In this document: positions 26,191 through 34,546 of the stretch, piece by piece
Layout: every line of letters starts with the position of its first letter
Position numbering within the stretch: the stretch's first letter is position 1
Origin: Flavimaribacter sp024343425
GTDB lineage: Bacteria > Pseudomonadota > Alphaproteobacteria > Rhizobiales > Rhizobiaceae
Reading direction: 5' to 3'
Assembly: GCA_965227645.1 (NCBI GenBank)
Contig: OZ245773.1
Coordinates: 4,774,001-4,838,000, forward strand
DNA: 64,000 nucleotides
Translations under genes and position numbers: made by a program
The notes under the pieces: model-generated
Databases searched by the model: none
What the model was told of the DNA's origin: nothing
Seen by the model: the letters and a program-made list of their open reading frames with translations, nothing else

Positions 26191-27030
26191 TTATTCGGCC
26201 GCGGCAAGGCGTGCGGCGCGAACGCCGTCGGCCAAAGACCGAACAAGGTCGGACACGGCTTGCACCGTATCCCCGGTAGCGCCGTTCTGATCGTCAAGCG
26301 AACCGGCGATTGCGTTGACGATCGCCGTGCCGACCACGACGCCGTCCGCCGTCGCGCCGATGGCGCGCGCATGCTCGCCGGTCTTCACGCCGAATCCGAC
26401 GCAGACCGGAAGCTGCGTATGACGCTTGATGCGCCGGACGGCGTCGCCCACCTTGTCCGTATCGGGCAGGGCCGAACCGGTGATCCCGGTCATCGAGACG
26501 TAATAGACGAAGCCCGACGTATTGTTGAGAACGGCTGGCAGACGCCGGTCGTCAGTGGTGGGCGTCGCCAGACGGATGAAGTTGATCCCCTTTTCCAGCG
26601 CCGGCAGACACAATTCGTCGTCCATTTCAGGCGGCAGATCGACGATGATCAGCCCGTCGAGGCCGGCGGCGAGCGCATCGGTCAGGAAACGGTCGACGCC
26701 GTAGATATAGATCGGGTTGTAGTAGCCCATGATCACGATCGGCGTCTCGTTGTCGTCTTTCCGGAACTCACGGACCATCTCGAGGGTCTTCGCCAGGGTC
26801 TGGCCGCCCTTCAGAGCCCTTTGCCCCGCCGCCTGGATGGACGGGCCGTCGGCCATGGGATCGGAAAACGGCGCGCCCAGCTCAATGACGTCAGCGCCGG
26901 CCGACGGCAGCGCCTTCATGATTTCCAGCGAAGCGGCGTAGTCCGGGTCGCCGCCCATGAAATAGGTCACCAGCGCCGGGCGTCCCTCCGCTGCCAGCGC
27001 CGCAAACCGTTTGTCCATACGTTCAGTCAT
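26191..27030 (-). CDS. trpA: Tryptophan synthase alpha chain
   Basis: Cleaves indole-3-glycerol phosphate to indole and glyceraldehyde-3-phosphate; indole passes to TrpB. The 279-residue TIM barrel has the catalytic Glu in VIELGAPFSDPMADG, with Asp in the same loop, and the phosphate-binding GFGVKTGEHARAI and ADGVVVGTAIV. The frame continues far upstream through trpB, but ATG 27030 (MTERMDKRFAAL) gives the right length and lies 8 bases after the trpB stop. MDKRF (27018) is a second possible start. Confidence 0.97.
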   Translation of the reverse strand: MTERMDKRFAALAAEGRPALVTYFMGGDPDYAASLEIMKALPSAGADVIELGAPFSDPMADGPSIQAAGQRALKGGQTLAKTLEMVREFRKDDNETPIVIMGYYNPIYIYGVDRFLTDALAAGLDGLIIVDLPPEMDDELCLPALEKGINFIRLATPTTDDRRLPAVLNNTSGFVYYVSMTGITGSALPDTDKVGDAVRRIKRHTQLPVCVGFGVKTGEHARAIGATADGVVVGTAIVNAIAGSLDDQNGATGDTVQAVSDLVRSLADGVRAARLAAAE

Positions 27031-27038
27031 GTCCGCTC

Positions 27039-28271
27039 CTACAACTCGATGCCGAGGTGGCGGGCCGCGGTGAACACGTCCTTGTCTCCCCGGCCGCACA
27101 GATTCATGACGATAATCTGATCCCGGCCCATATCCGGCGCCCGCTTGATGACTTCGGCCAGCGCATGCGACGGCTCGAGCGCAGGGATGATGCCCTCGAC
27201 GCGCGTGAGCCGCTGGAAGGCGGCCAGCGCTTCGTCGTCCATGATCGGCACATATTCCACCCGGCCCATATCCTTCAGCCAGGAATGCTCCGGACCGATG
27301 CCCGGATAATCGAGGCCGGCGGATATGGAATGGCCCTCCTCGATCTGCCCGTCCGCATCCTGCAGCAGATAGGTGCGGTTGCCATGCAGAACGCCGGGGC
27401 TTCCGGCCGTCAGCGAGGCGCAATGTTCTTCCGTGTCGAGCCCCTTGCCGCCGGCTTCGACGCCGACGATCCCGACCTGCTTGTCGTCGAGGAAGGGGTG
27501 GAAAAGGCCGATGGCGTTGGATCCGCCGCCGACGGCTGCGACCAGAAGGTCCGGCAGGCGGCCTTCAGCCTCCAGGATCTGCTCGCGCGCCTCGCGGCCG
27601 ATCACCGACTGCAGGTCGCGCACCATTTCCGGATAGGGATGCGGTCCGGCGGCCGTGCCGATCAGATAATAGGTGCTCTCGACATTCGTCACCCAGTCGC
27701 GCAGCGCCTCGTTCATCGCGTCCTTGAGGGTGCCGTTGCCGGCCTCGACGGGGATGACCTCGGCGCCGAGAAGCTTCATGCGAAAGACGTTGGGCGCTTG
27801 CCGTTCAATGTCGGTCGCGCCCATGTAGACGACGCAGGGAAGCCCGAAGCGCGCGGCGACCGTTGCGGTGGCCACGCCGTGCTGGCCGGCGCCCGTCTCG
27901 GCGATGATGCGGGTCTTGCCCATCCGCCTGGCGAGCAGGATCTGGCCCAGGCAATTGTTGATCTTGTGGGATCCGGTGTGATTGAGCTCGTCGCGCTTGA
28001 AGTAGATCTTCGCGCCGCCCAGTTCCTCCGTCAGCCGCTCGGCGAAATAGAGCGGGCTCGGCCGGCCGGTGTAATGGGTGTTGAGATTGTCGAGTTCGCG
28101 CTTGTATTCGGGATCCGACTTTGCAAAGGCCCATGCCTCCTGCAGGTCGAGGATGAGCGGCATCAGGGTTTCGGCAACGAAACGACCGCCGAAAATTCCG
28201 AAACGGCCGTCCTCGTCGGGACCGGCGCGAAATGAATTCGGTTCAATGGGCTTGTTCACGGACACTTCCAC
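27039..28271 (-). CDS. trpB: Tryptophan synthase beta chain
   Basis: PLP enzyme condensing indole with serine to tryptophan, in complex with TrpA. The protein has 410 residues. The PLP-binding lysine is Lys103 in ELNHTGSHKINN, and the phosphate-binding loop is AVGGGSNAIG. Other family motifs are GRFGIFGGRFVAETLM, AETGAGQHGVA and GLDYPGIGPEHSWL. It lies 18 bases after trpF and 8 bases before trpA, in one operon. Confidence 0.98.
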   Translation of the reverse strand: MEVSVNKPIEPNSFRAGPDEDGRFGIFGGRFVAETLMPLILDLQEAWAFAKSDPEYKRELDNLNTHYTGRPSPLYFAERLTEELGGAKIYFKRDELNHTGSHKINNCLGQILLARRMGKTRIIAETGAGQHGVATATVAARFGLPCVVYMGATDIERQAPNVFRMKLLGAEVIPVEAGNGTLKDAMNEALRDWVTNVESTYYLIGTAAGPHPYPEMVRDLQSVIGREAREQILEAEGRLPDLLVAAVGGGSNAIGLFHPFLDDKQVGIVGVEAGGKGLDTEEHCASLTAGSPGVLHGNRTYLLQDADGQIEEGHSISAGLDYPGIGPEHSWLKDMGRVEYVPIMDDEALAAFQRLTRVEGIIPALEPSHALAEVIKRAPDMGRDQIIVMNLCGRGDKDVFTAARHLGIEL

Positions 28272-28289
28272 ATCATAGCGACTTGCACA

Positions 28290-28946
28290 TCAGGCAACGG
28301 GCTGGCTGACAGCCGCGACCTTTTCGAAAAACCGGGAGATCAGGACGCTGTCCTTGACCCCCGGAGCGGATTCCACGCCAGACGATACGTCGATCGCCGT
28401 CGCGCCGGTGATTTCAAGGGCGGCGCTGACGTTGCCCGCGTTGAGGCCACCGGAAAGCATGTAATCGACGTCGCCGTCAAGCGCACGCAGCAGCGACCAG
28501 TCGAAAGAGACGCCGTTGCCGCCCGGAAGCTCCGAACCCGCTGGCGCCTTGGCGTCGAGCAGAAAACGATCGGCGACGCCGCGCCAGGCTCGTATCGCCT
28601 CGATATCGGCCGCGTCGCGGATCGAGAAAACCTTGATGACGGGCAGGCCATAGCGCGCGCGGACCTGGCGAACGCGATCCGGCGTCTCGCCGCCATGAAG
28701 CTGCAGATAGTCTGGCTTGACCTCGTCAACGATCCGGTCGAGGACGGCGTCGTCGGCGTTCACGGTGACGGCCACGACGGACGCTCGATCGCCAATTCCC
28801 CGGCGCAGACGGCCGGCTTCTTCCGGCGTCACGTTGCGCGGGCTTTTCTCGAAGAAGATGAAGCCGATAAGGGACGCCCCCGAGGCAAGCGCCGCCTCGA
28901 TGGTCTCTTCCGACTTCATGCCGCAGATCTTGACCGTCGTCGTCAT
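28290..28946 (-). CDS. trpF: Phosphoribosylanthranilate isomerase
   Basis: Amadori rearrangement of N-(5-phosphoribosyl)anthranilate in tryptophan synthesis. A TIM barrel of 218 residues beginning MTTTVKICGMKSEE, with the catalytic Cys in KICGM. LQLHGGETPDRV, FLLDAKAPAGSELPGGNG (with the general-acid Asp) and LSGGLNAGNV are typical. It is the first gene of the trpFBA-accD-folC run. The other trp genes are outside the window, the split arrangement common in alphaproteobacteria. Confidence 0.96.
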   Translation of the reverse strand: MTTTVKICGMKSEETIEAALASGASLIGFIFFEKSPRNVTPEEAGRLRRGIGDRASVVAVTVNADDAVLDRIVDEVKPDYLQLHGGETPDRVRQVRARYGLPVIKVFSIRDAADIEAIRAWRGVADRFLLDAKAPAGSELPGGNGVSFDWSLLRALDGDVDYMLSGGLNAGNVSAALEITGATAIDVSSGVESAPGVKDSVLISRFFEKVAAVSQPVA

Positions 28947-29012
28947 GCGCCGCTCGTTGCATGAATCCGTTGCAAAGTCGAGAGTTTTCGTGGTTTGGCG
29001 GGGCGACGAAAC

Positions 29013-29744
29013 TCAGCCGAAGTCGACGGCGTGAAGCGCCGAACCATGGCGCTTCAGCCAGGTTTTCGCCTCGTCCGTGCGCGGGCATAGCGTCCGGCAG
29101 AGTTTCCAGAAACCGGGGCCGTGATTCATTTCGCGCAGGTGCGCGACTTCGTGGGCGGCCAGATAGTCGAGCACGTGATCGGGCGCCATGATGATGCGCC
29201 AGGAAAAGGAGAGATTGCCTTCCGACGAACAGGATCCCCAGCGGCTGCGCGTATCCTTGAGGCGGATGGCCCTGGGTTTGCGGCCAAGGGCGGACGCGTG
29301 ACGGGCGACGGCGGCCTCAAGCTCCGCGCGGGCCTCGCGCCTGAGATAATCGACGACCCGTCGGGACAGATGTTCAGGCGCGCCGCCGACGAACAGAATG
29401 CGGCCTTCACCGGTCTCGCGGGCTTCGGTAAGGCCGCGCAGCGCGCCGGTGCGGCGGATGATATGCGGAGCGCCGCGAATGCTGATCGCGCTGCCCTCGG
29501 CCAGCGTGTCCGGCTTGGGCAACCTGTCGAGCCTGGTCGACAGCCAGCCATTGTTGCGCAGGAGAAAGCGTTCGACTTCGCGGTCGCTGATGCCCGGCGG
29601 CACTGTCATGCGCAGGGCCCGGCCGCCCGGCTCGATCCTGAGCGTGAGCCGTGTGGCCCGGCTGTGTTCCCGGATCGTCAGGGGCAGTCGCCTGCCGGCG
29701 ACGGCGATATCGCGTTGTTTCGAATTGGCTGGCAAGGTGATCAA
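29013..29744 (-). CDS. YgjP-like M48-type metallopeptidase
   Basis: Protein of 243 residues with a zinc metallopeptidase motif near the C-terminus, AAHEVAHLREMNHGPGFW (HExxH followed by a third His), and the preceding RWGSCSSEGNLSFSWR segment typical of the YgjP/DUF45 family. The N-terminal half is a beta-rich domain of unknown role. No signal peptide or membrane helix is visible, so it is probably cytoplasmic. The substrate is not known. It lies 66 bases upstream of trpF on the same strand and may be co-transcribed with the trp genes. Confidence 0.88.
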   Translation of the reverse strand: MITLPANSKQRDIAVAGRRLPLTIREHSRATRLTLRIEPGGRALRMTVPPGISDREVERFLLRNNGWLSTRLDRLPKPDTLAEGSAISIRGAPHIIRRTGALRGLTEARETGEGRILFVGGAPEHLSRRVVDYLRREARAELEAAVARHASALGRKPRAIRLKDTRSRWGSCSSEGNLSFSWRIIMAPDHVLDYLAAHEVAHLREMNHGPGFWKLCRTLCPRTDEAKTWLKRHGSALHAVDFG

Positions 29745-29788
29745 CCGGATTGTCTTTTGGAAAAACTAGCTGATTCTGAATCAGTTGC

Positions 29789-29820
29789 GCAAAACAAAAG
29801 AGCGCCCGATGAGCGCTCTT
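29789..29820 (-). terminator. Intrinsic terminator after the DUF2852 gene
   Basis: Read on the minus strand: stem AAGAGCGC / GCGCTCTT (8 bp, perfect) with loop TCATCGG, followed by TTTTGTTTT. It lies about 28 bases after the stop of the DUF2852 gene and before ygjP. Confidence 0.88.
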
Positions 29821-29848
29821 GAAGAGTTGCAGTTCAGGCGATGGCCTG

Positions 29849-30265
29849 TCAGTCGTTGTCCTCGAAGCGATCACGCCCGGGCTTGCGCTGGGACATGAAG
29901 CGGTCGAACTCTTCCTGGTCCTTGGCGCGGCGCAGTTCGCGAAGATAGTCGTCGAATTCCTGACGCGCTTCCTCGAGCTTGCGGCGCTCTTCCTCGATAC
30001 GCTTGAGTTCAGTTTCACGCCACTCGTCGAAAGCGACGTTTCCGGTGCGGGCATGAAAGCCGCCGCGATGGCGGGCATGCTTGCAGCCGAAGGCCTTGCC
30101 ACTGGTGGCCTTTCTGAAGTCCTGCTTGAATTCGTCGAGCCTGTCGCCCCAGATAATGTAGGCGAGCATGGCCAGGCCGAGCGGCCAGAACACGACAAAT
30201 CCCAGAACCATCAGGCCGATAGTAAGAGGCGTCCAGGCCGGACGCAGCATTGAGGTGTTGGTCAT
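29849..30265 (-). CDS. DUF2852 membrane protein
   Basis: A 138-residue protein with one hydrophobic helix near the N-terminus (LTIGLMVLGFVVFWPLGLAML). A cytoplasmic region follows, with GNVAFDEWRETELKRIEEER and a charged coiled coil rich in Glu, Arg and Lys to the C-terminus. The PAWTPLTIGLMVLGF start and the AFDEWR..EL.R.EEER.KLEEA.QEF pattern match the DUF2852 family of alphaproteobacteria, whose function is unknown. ATG 30265 has an AGGG site 7 bases upstream and is preferred over 30283. An intrinsic terminator follows, so it is probably monocistronic. Confidence 0.87.
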   Translation of the reverse strand: MTNTSMLRPAWTPLTIGLMVLGFVVFWPLGLAMLAYIIWGDRLDEFKQDFRKATSGKAFGCKHARHRGGFHARTGNVAFDEWRETELKRIEEERRKLEEARQEFDDYLRELRRAKDQEEFDRFMSQRKPGRDRFEDND

Positions 30266-30371
30266 TGAATAGCCCTTGTTCAAACAGACGAGACGAAAGT
30301 GTCTGCGCGAAAAACCATGTGGGTGGTGAACGCCGCTGATTCAAGAAATATTCAGAAGATACCAAACAAGC

Positions 30372-30389
30372 TATTGAATATATTCAATA
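30372..30389. promoter_or_regulatory. 18-bp perfect AT-rich palindrome
   Basis: TATTGAATA-TATTCAATA is a perfect 18-base palindrome. It begins 3 bases beyond the phaZ stop (30393) and lies about 107-124 bases upstream of the DUF2852 start on the same strand. Its length, perfection and AT content in a GC-rich genome suggest a binding site for a dimeric regulator, most simply of the DUF2852 gene. No regulator can be named. Confidence 0.5.
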
Positions 30390-30392
30390 TTC

Positions 30393-31703
30393 TCAGGTGC
30401 TTTTGGTTGTCCTGCGAGACCGGGTCGAACGCTTCGCCGCAGGTTTGGCGGCCGGCGCCGGCTTTTTCGGCGCTTCATTGTGGGTGCGCATGAAGTCGAG
30501 GATGCGCGGCGCGATCTCCGAACGGAAGCGCGATCCGTTGAACACGCCGTAGTGGCCCACCTTGGGCTGCATGTAATGCATGCGCATGTCGTCGGGAATG
30601 TTCGGGCAGATGTCGTGCGCGGCCTTGGTCTGGCCGACGCCGGAAATGTCGTCATTCTCGCCTTCGACGGTCAACAGCGCCACGCGCTTGATCGCCGACG
30701 GATCGATCAGTTCGTCGCGATGCATGAACTCGCCCTTGGGCAGCGCATGCTGGATGAAGACGCGCTCCACCGTCTGCAGGTAGAACTCGGCCGTCAGATC
30801 CATGACGGCGAGATATTCGTCATAGAATTCGCGGTGTTTTTCCGCCGAATCGCCATCATTGACGACCAGGTGCTGGAAGAAATCCTTCTGCGCGATCATG
30901 TGCTTGTCGAGATTCATCGACATGAAGCCGGAAAGCTGCAGGAAGCCGGGATAGACTTCGCGCATGAAACCCGGCTGCGGCCACGGCACGCGCATGATGA
31001 CATTGTCGCGGAACCACTCGATCGGGCGTTTTTCAGCAAGTTCGTTGACGGCGGTCGGATTCTTGCGCGTGTCGATGGGTCCGCCCATGAGCGTCATCGA
31101 GCGCGGAACCTGACCGTCATTGTGCTTTTCCATCTGCGCCACAGCGGCAAGAACCGGAACGGACGGCTGGCAAACGGCCATGACATGGGTGTCTGCGCCC
31201 ATGAAGCGCAGCATCGAAATGATGTAGTCGATGAAATCGTCCAGGTCGAAGAAGCCATCCGACAAGGGCACCATGCGGGCGTCCGTCCAGTCGGTGATGT
31301 AGACGTCGGCGTAGGGGAGCAGCGTTTCCACGGTGCCGCGCAGCAATGTCGCGTAGTGGCCCGACATGGGCGCGACAATCAGGATCTTCGGGTTCTTGCC
31401 GCGATAATTCGCCGGCATCGACCGTTCGAAATGGATAAGGCTGCAGAAGGGGCGTTCCCACACGATCTTCTCGTGCACGGAAACCTTTTGCGCGTTGATC
31501 GAAATTTCATCGATGCCGAATTCAGGCTTGCCGTAACGACGCGTCGTCCGCTCGAACAACTCGAAGCTGGCCGCCATGGCCCTGCCGAATGTTGTGCGGG
31601 AAAACGGATTGAGCGGATTGGCGTAGGAGATACGCATCGCGTCTGCCGCCGTCCTCCACGGGAACATGGCGGCGTGGCCCAATTCGTAGAACTGATAGAA
31701 CAT
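30393..31703 (-). CDS. phaZ: Intracellular polyhydroxyalkanoate depolymerase
   Basis: Mobilises stored poly-3-hydroxybutyrate in the cytoplasm. The 436 residues match the PhaZ family with a cysteine lipase-like box: HVMAVCQPSVPVLAA gives the nucleophile Cys. Other family segments are MFYQFYELGHAAMFPWR at the start, LIVAPMSGHYATLLRGTVE, VYITDWTDARMVP, and GENDDISGVGQT with the acid residue, then QPKVGHYGVFNGSRFR with the catalytic His. The C-terminal 25 residues are basic and Ala/Pro-rich. It lies downstream of gyrB on the same strand, 198 bases away, and probably has its own promoter. Confidence 0.94.
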   Translation of the reverse strand: MFYQFYELGHAAMFPWRTAADAMRISYANPLNPFSRTTFGRAMAASFELFERTTRRYGKPEFGIDEISINAQKVSVHEKIVWERPFCSLIHFERSMPANYRGKNPKILIVAPMSGHYATLLRGTVETLLPYADVYITDWTDARMVPLSDGFFDLDDFIDYIISMLRFMGADTHVMAVCQPSVPVLAAVAQMEKHNDGQVPRSMTLMGGPIDTRKNPTAVNELAEKRPIEWFRDNVIMRVPWPQPGFMREVYPGFLQLSGFMSMNLDKHMIAQKDFFQHLVVNDGDSAEKHREFYDEYLAVMDLTAEFYLQTVERVFIQHALPKGEFMHRDELIDPSAIKRVALLTVEGENDDISGVGQTKAAHDICPNIPDDMRMHYMQPKVGHYGVFNGSRFRSEIAPRILDFMRTHNEAPKKPAPAAKPAAKRSTRSRRTTKST

Positions 31704-31803
31704 ATGCGATCAAACCTCTGCGGGACGCAAACCGCCGATTTTTCGCCAAGCTCATGCGTCGGGATCGGCAGACCCGGATCAGCCGAGCCAAACTAACATT
31801 TTT

Positions 31804-31842
31804 TTGCTGCGACGCAACAGCGCGAATCAACTGTTACGTAAC
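31804..31842. promoter_or_regulatory. Palindromes upstream of phaZ
   Basis: Two inverted repeats in the gyrB-phaZ gap, 100-140 bases upstream of phaZ: TTGC-TGCGAC-GCAA (31804-31817), next to a run of eight T, and the perfect 10-mer GTTACGTAAC (31833-31842). TTGC/GCAA-type sites next to T-tracts recall the TGC-rich operators of PhaR, the alphaproteobacterial PHB repressor. That assignment is inference. Confidence 0.35.
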
Positions 31843-31901
31843 TATCTGTTCTTGTTGTCTTTTTCTCCCCAGTACGCAGCTCTAAGAGGCAATGCCGCCC
31901 G

Positions 31902-34337
31902 TCAGATGTCGAGATTGGCGACGCTCAGCGCGTTGTCCTGGATAAAGTCGCGCCGCGGCTCCACCTCGTCGCCCATCAACCGCGCGAACAGACCGTCGGC
32001 GTCGGTCGCATCCGCAATCTTGACCTGAAGCAATGTGCGGGCGTTCGGATCAAGCGTGGTTTCCCACAACTGGCTTGCGTTCATCTCGCCGAGACCCTTG
32101 TAGCGCTGCATGCTGAGGCCCTTGCGGCCAACCGCGAAGATGGTTTCAAGCAGATCGGCGGGCCCGTGGATCACCGTCGACTGCTCCTTGCGCAGCAACC
32201 GCACATCGCCCGAATAGATCTCGTCGAGCCTCTGGAACATCTGGTCGATGCGACGCGCGTCGGCGGAGCCGAGTAGCGCCGCGTCAAGCAGATGGGATTC
32301 CTTGACGCCGCGCACCGTGCGTTCCAGCAGCAGGCCGCTCTGGTCAGTGATCTCGCCCGTCCAGCCGCGTTCGGTTTCCTCCGAAATCGCGTCAAGCCGC
32401 TCGGAGACCCGCGTTGCAATGGCGGCGGCGCGCTCCGGATCGTTCATCGCCTCGATATTGAAGCCGCCGACGATCGCCGCCTGCTCGACGATCCTGCGAT
32501 CGTAGCGCGAATGCAGATTGTCGATCAGCGCGCGCATGCGCCGCGCATCCTCGATGATCGCGCGCAGATCCTGTCCGGCGCGAATTTCTCCGTCGCGGAG
32601 TTCCAGCGACGCTTCTTCGAGACCGAGGCCGATCAGGTATTCCTCCAGTTCCGCCTCGTCTTTCAGATATTGCTCGGACTTGCCGCGCGACACCTTGAAG
32701 AGCGGCGGCTGGGCGATATAGAGGTGGCCTTGCTCGATCAGTTGCGGCATCTGGCGGAAGAAGAACGTCAAAAGCAACGTGCGGATATGCGCGCCGTCGA
32801 CGTCGGCGTCCGTCATGATGATGATGCGATGATAGCGCAGCTTCCCGATATTGAATTCGTCCTTGCCGATGCCGGTGCCCAGCGCCGTGATCAGCGTGCC
32901 GATCTCCTGGCTGGAAAGCATCTTGTCGAAGCGGGCACGCTCGACATTGAGGATCTTGCCGCGCAGCGGCAGGATCGCCTGATTTTCGCGCGAACGCCCC
33001 TGTTTGGCGGAACCGCCGGCGGAATCGCCCTCGACCAGGAAGATTTCCGATTTGGCCGGATCGCGCTCCGAGCAGTCCGCAAGCTTGCCCGGGAGCGAGG
33101 CCACGTCGAGCGCGCCCTTGCGCCGGGTCAGTTCACGCGCCTTGCGCGCCGCCTCGCGGGCGGCGGCGGCCTCGACCACCTTGCCGACCAGAATCTTCGC
33201 CTCCTGGGGATGCTCCTCAAGCCACTGGTTGAGACCGGCGTTGACCAGATTCTCGACGACGGGGCGGACTTCCGAGGACACAAGCTTGTCCTTGGTCTGG
33301 GAGGAGAATTTCGGATCGGGCACCTTGACCGACAGGACCGCGGTCAGGCCTTCGCGGCAATCGTCGCCGGTCAGCGAGACCTTTTCCTTCTTGGTCAGGC
33401 CCGAACTCTCGGCATAGGCGACGATCTGGCGGGTGAGCGCGCCGCGAAAGCCGGCCATGTGGGTGCCGCCGTCGCGCTGCGGGATGTTGTTGGTGAAGCA
33501 CAGCACGTTTTCGTGGTAGCTGTCGTTCCACCACATGGCCACTTCGACGGTGACCCCGTCCTTCTCTCCGTCGATGGCGATCGGCTCTTCCACCAGCGAC
33601 TTCCTGTTGCGGTCGAGATATTTGACAAAGGCCTGGATGCCTCCGTCATAGGACATCTCGGTCTTTCGCACATCGGAATGGCGCAGATCCGTCAGCGTGA
33701 TGCGGACGCCGGAATTGAGAAAGGCCAGTTCGCGAAGCCGATGTTCGAGCGTGTCGAAATCGAACTCCGTCATGGTGAAGGTGTCGCTGGACGGCAGGAA
33801 GGTGACCTCGGTGCCGGTGTCGGACCCGGCGTCGCCGGTCACGGCGAGCGGCCCGTCGGCGACGCCGTGGGTGAAGCTCATTTCGTGGATCTTGCCGTTG
33901 CGGCGAATGGTCAGCCTGAGCATGACCGACAGGGCGTTGACCACGGACACGCCGACGCCGTGAAGGCCGCCGGACACCTTGTAGGAATTCTGGTCGAACT
34001 TTCCGCCGGCGTGCAGCTGGGTCATGATGACTTCAGCCGCCGAGATGCCCTCTCCGGGGTGAATATCGGTCGGAATGCCGCGGCCATTGTCGGTCACCGT
34101 GCATGAACCGTCGGCGTTGAGCGTGACCGTGACGTCCGTCGCATGGCCGGCCAGCGCCTCGTCGATGGCGTTGTCGACAACTTCATAGACCATGTGGTGC
34201 AGACCGGAGCCGTCGTCGGTGTCGCCGATATACATGCCCGGACGTTTGCGAACCGCGTCCAAACCCTTCAAAACCTTGATGGATTCGGCGCCGTATTCCG
34301 GGCTGGACTGGTTTTCGCTGGCGGATTCGTCGCTCAT
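31902..34337 (-). CDS. gyrB: DNA gyrase subunit B
   Basis: ATPase subunit of the type II topoisomerase that introduces negative supercoils. The 811 residues hold the GHKL ATPase domain (VRKRPGMYIGDT, VVDNAIDEALAG, GRGIPTDIH, GGLHGVGVSVVNALS), the transducer, and the TOPRIM domain (LVEGDSAGGSAKQGR, PLRGKILNVERA, MTDADVDGAHIRTLLLTFF). The C-terminal tail has KGLGEMNASQLWETTLDP. The ATG at 34337 (MSDESASENQ) follows a GGAAAG site; the frame open to 34391 adds an unlikely basic leader. It diverges from the P450 gene. Confidence 0.98.
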   Translation of the reverse strand: MSDESASENQSSPEYGAESIKVLKGLDAVRKRPGMYIGDTDDGSGLHHMVYEVVDNAIDEALAGHATDVTVTLNADGSCTVTDNGRGIPTDIHPGEGISAAEVIMTQLHAGGKFDQNSYKVSGGLHGVGVSVVNALSVMLRLTIRRNGKIHEMSFTHGVADGPLAVTGDAGSDTGTEVTFLPSSDTFTMTEFDFDTLEHRLRELAFLNSGVRITLTDLRHSDVRKTEMSYDGGIQAFVKYLDRNRKSLVEEPIAIDGEKDGVTVEVAMWWNDSYHENVLCFTNNIPQRDGGTHMAGFRGALTRQIVAYAESSGLTKKEKVSLTGDDCREGLTAVLSVKVPDPKFSSQTKDKLVSSEVRPVVENLVNAGLNQWLEEHPQEAKILVGKVVEAAAAREAARKARELTRRKGALDVASLPGKLADCSERDPAKSEIFLVEGDSAGGSAKQGRSRENQAILPLRGKILNVERARFDKMLSSQEIGTLITALGTGIGKDEFNIGKLRYHRIIIMTDADVDGAHIRTLLLTFFFRQMPQLIEQGHLYIAQPPLFKVSRGKSEQYLKDEAELEEYLIGLGLEEASLELRDGEIRAGQDLRAIIEDARRMRALIDNLHSRYDRRIVEQAAIVGGFNIEAMNDPERAAAIATRVSERLDAISEETERGWTGEITDQSGLLLERTVRGVKESHLLDAALLGSADARRIDQMFQRLDEIYSGDVRLLRKEQSTVIHGPADLLETIFAVGRKGLSMQRYKGLGEMNASQLWETTLDPNARTLLQVKIADATDADGLFARLMGDEVEPRRDFIQDNALSVANLDI

Positions 34338-34546
34338 ATTTTCTGTTCTTTCCTGCGTGGCGCGGGATTGCCTTCGGCGCTTCCGAATCACCCCTGCCCG
34401 TGAGCCTGAATATAATGATTTTTTTCAGTTTTTCCAAATCCGGGGCCGTTAAAGGCAGGCGGCTCCCGAGCGGTCCACAGGCTCGATCGAAACCGATGCT
34501 CCAACTGTTACTGGCAGGCTTGAAGCCATGTAACTATATTGGACGC

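Noticed and set aside
26191..27423. Extension of trpA to 410 codons
   Set aside because: The extra N-terminal part lies within trpB in another frame, and the normal 279-residue TrpA starts at 27030.
32292..34106. 604-codon plus-strand open frame opposite gyrB
   Set aside because: Antisense shadow of gyrB with no recognisable domain or ribosome-binding site.
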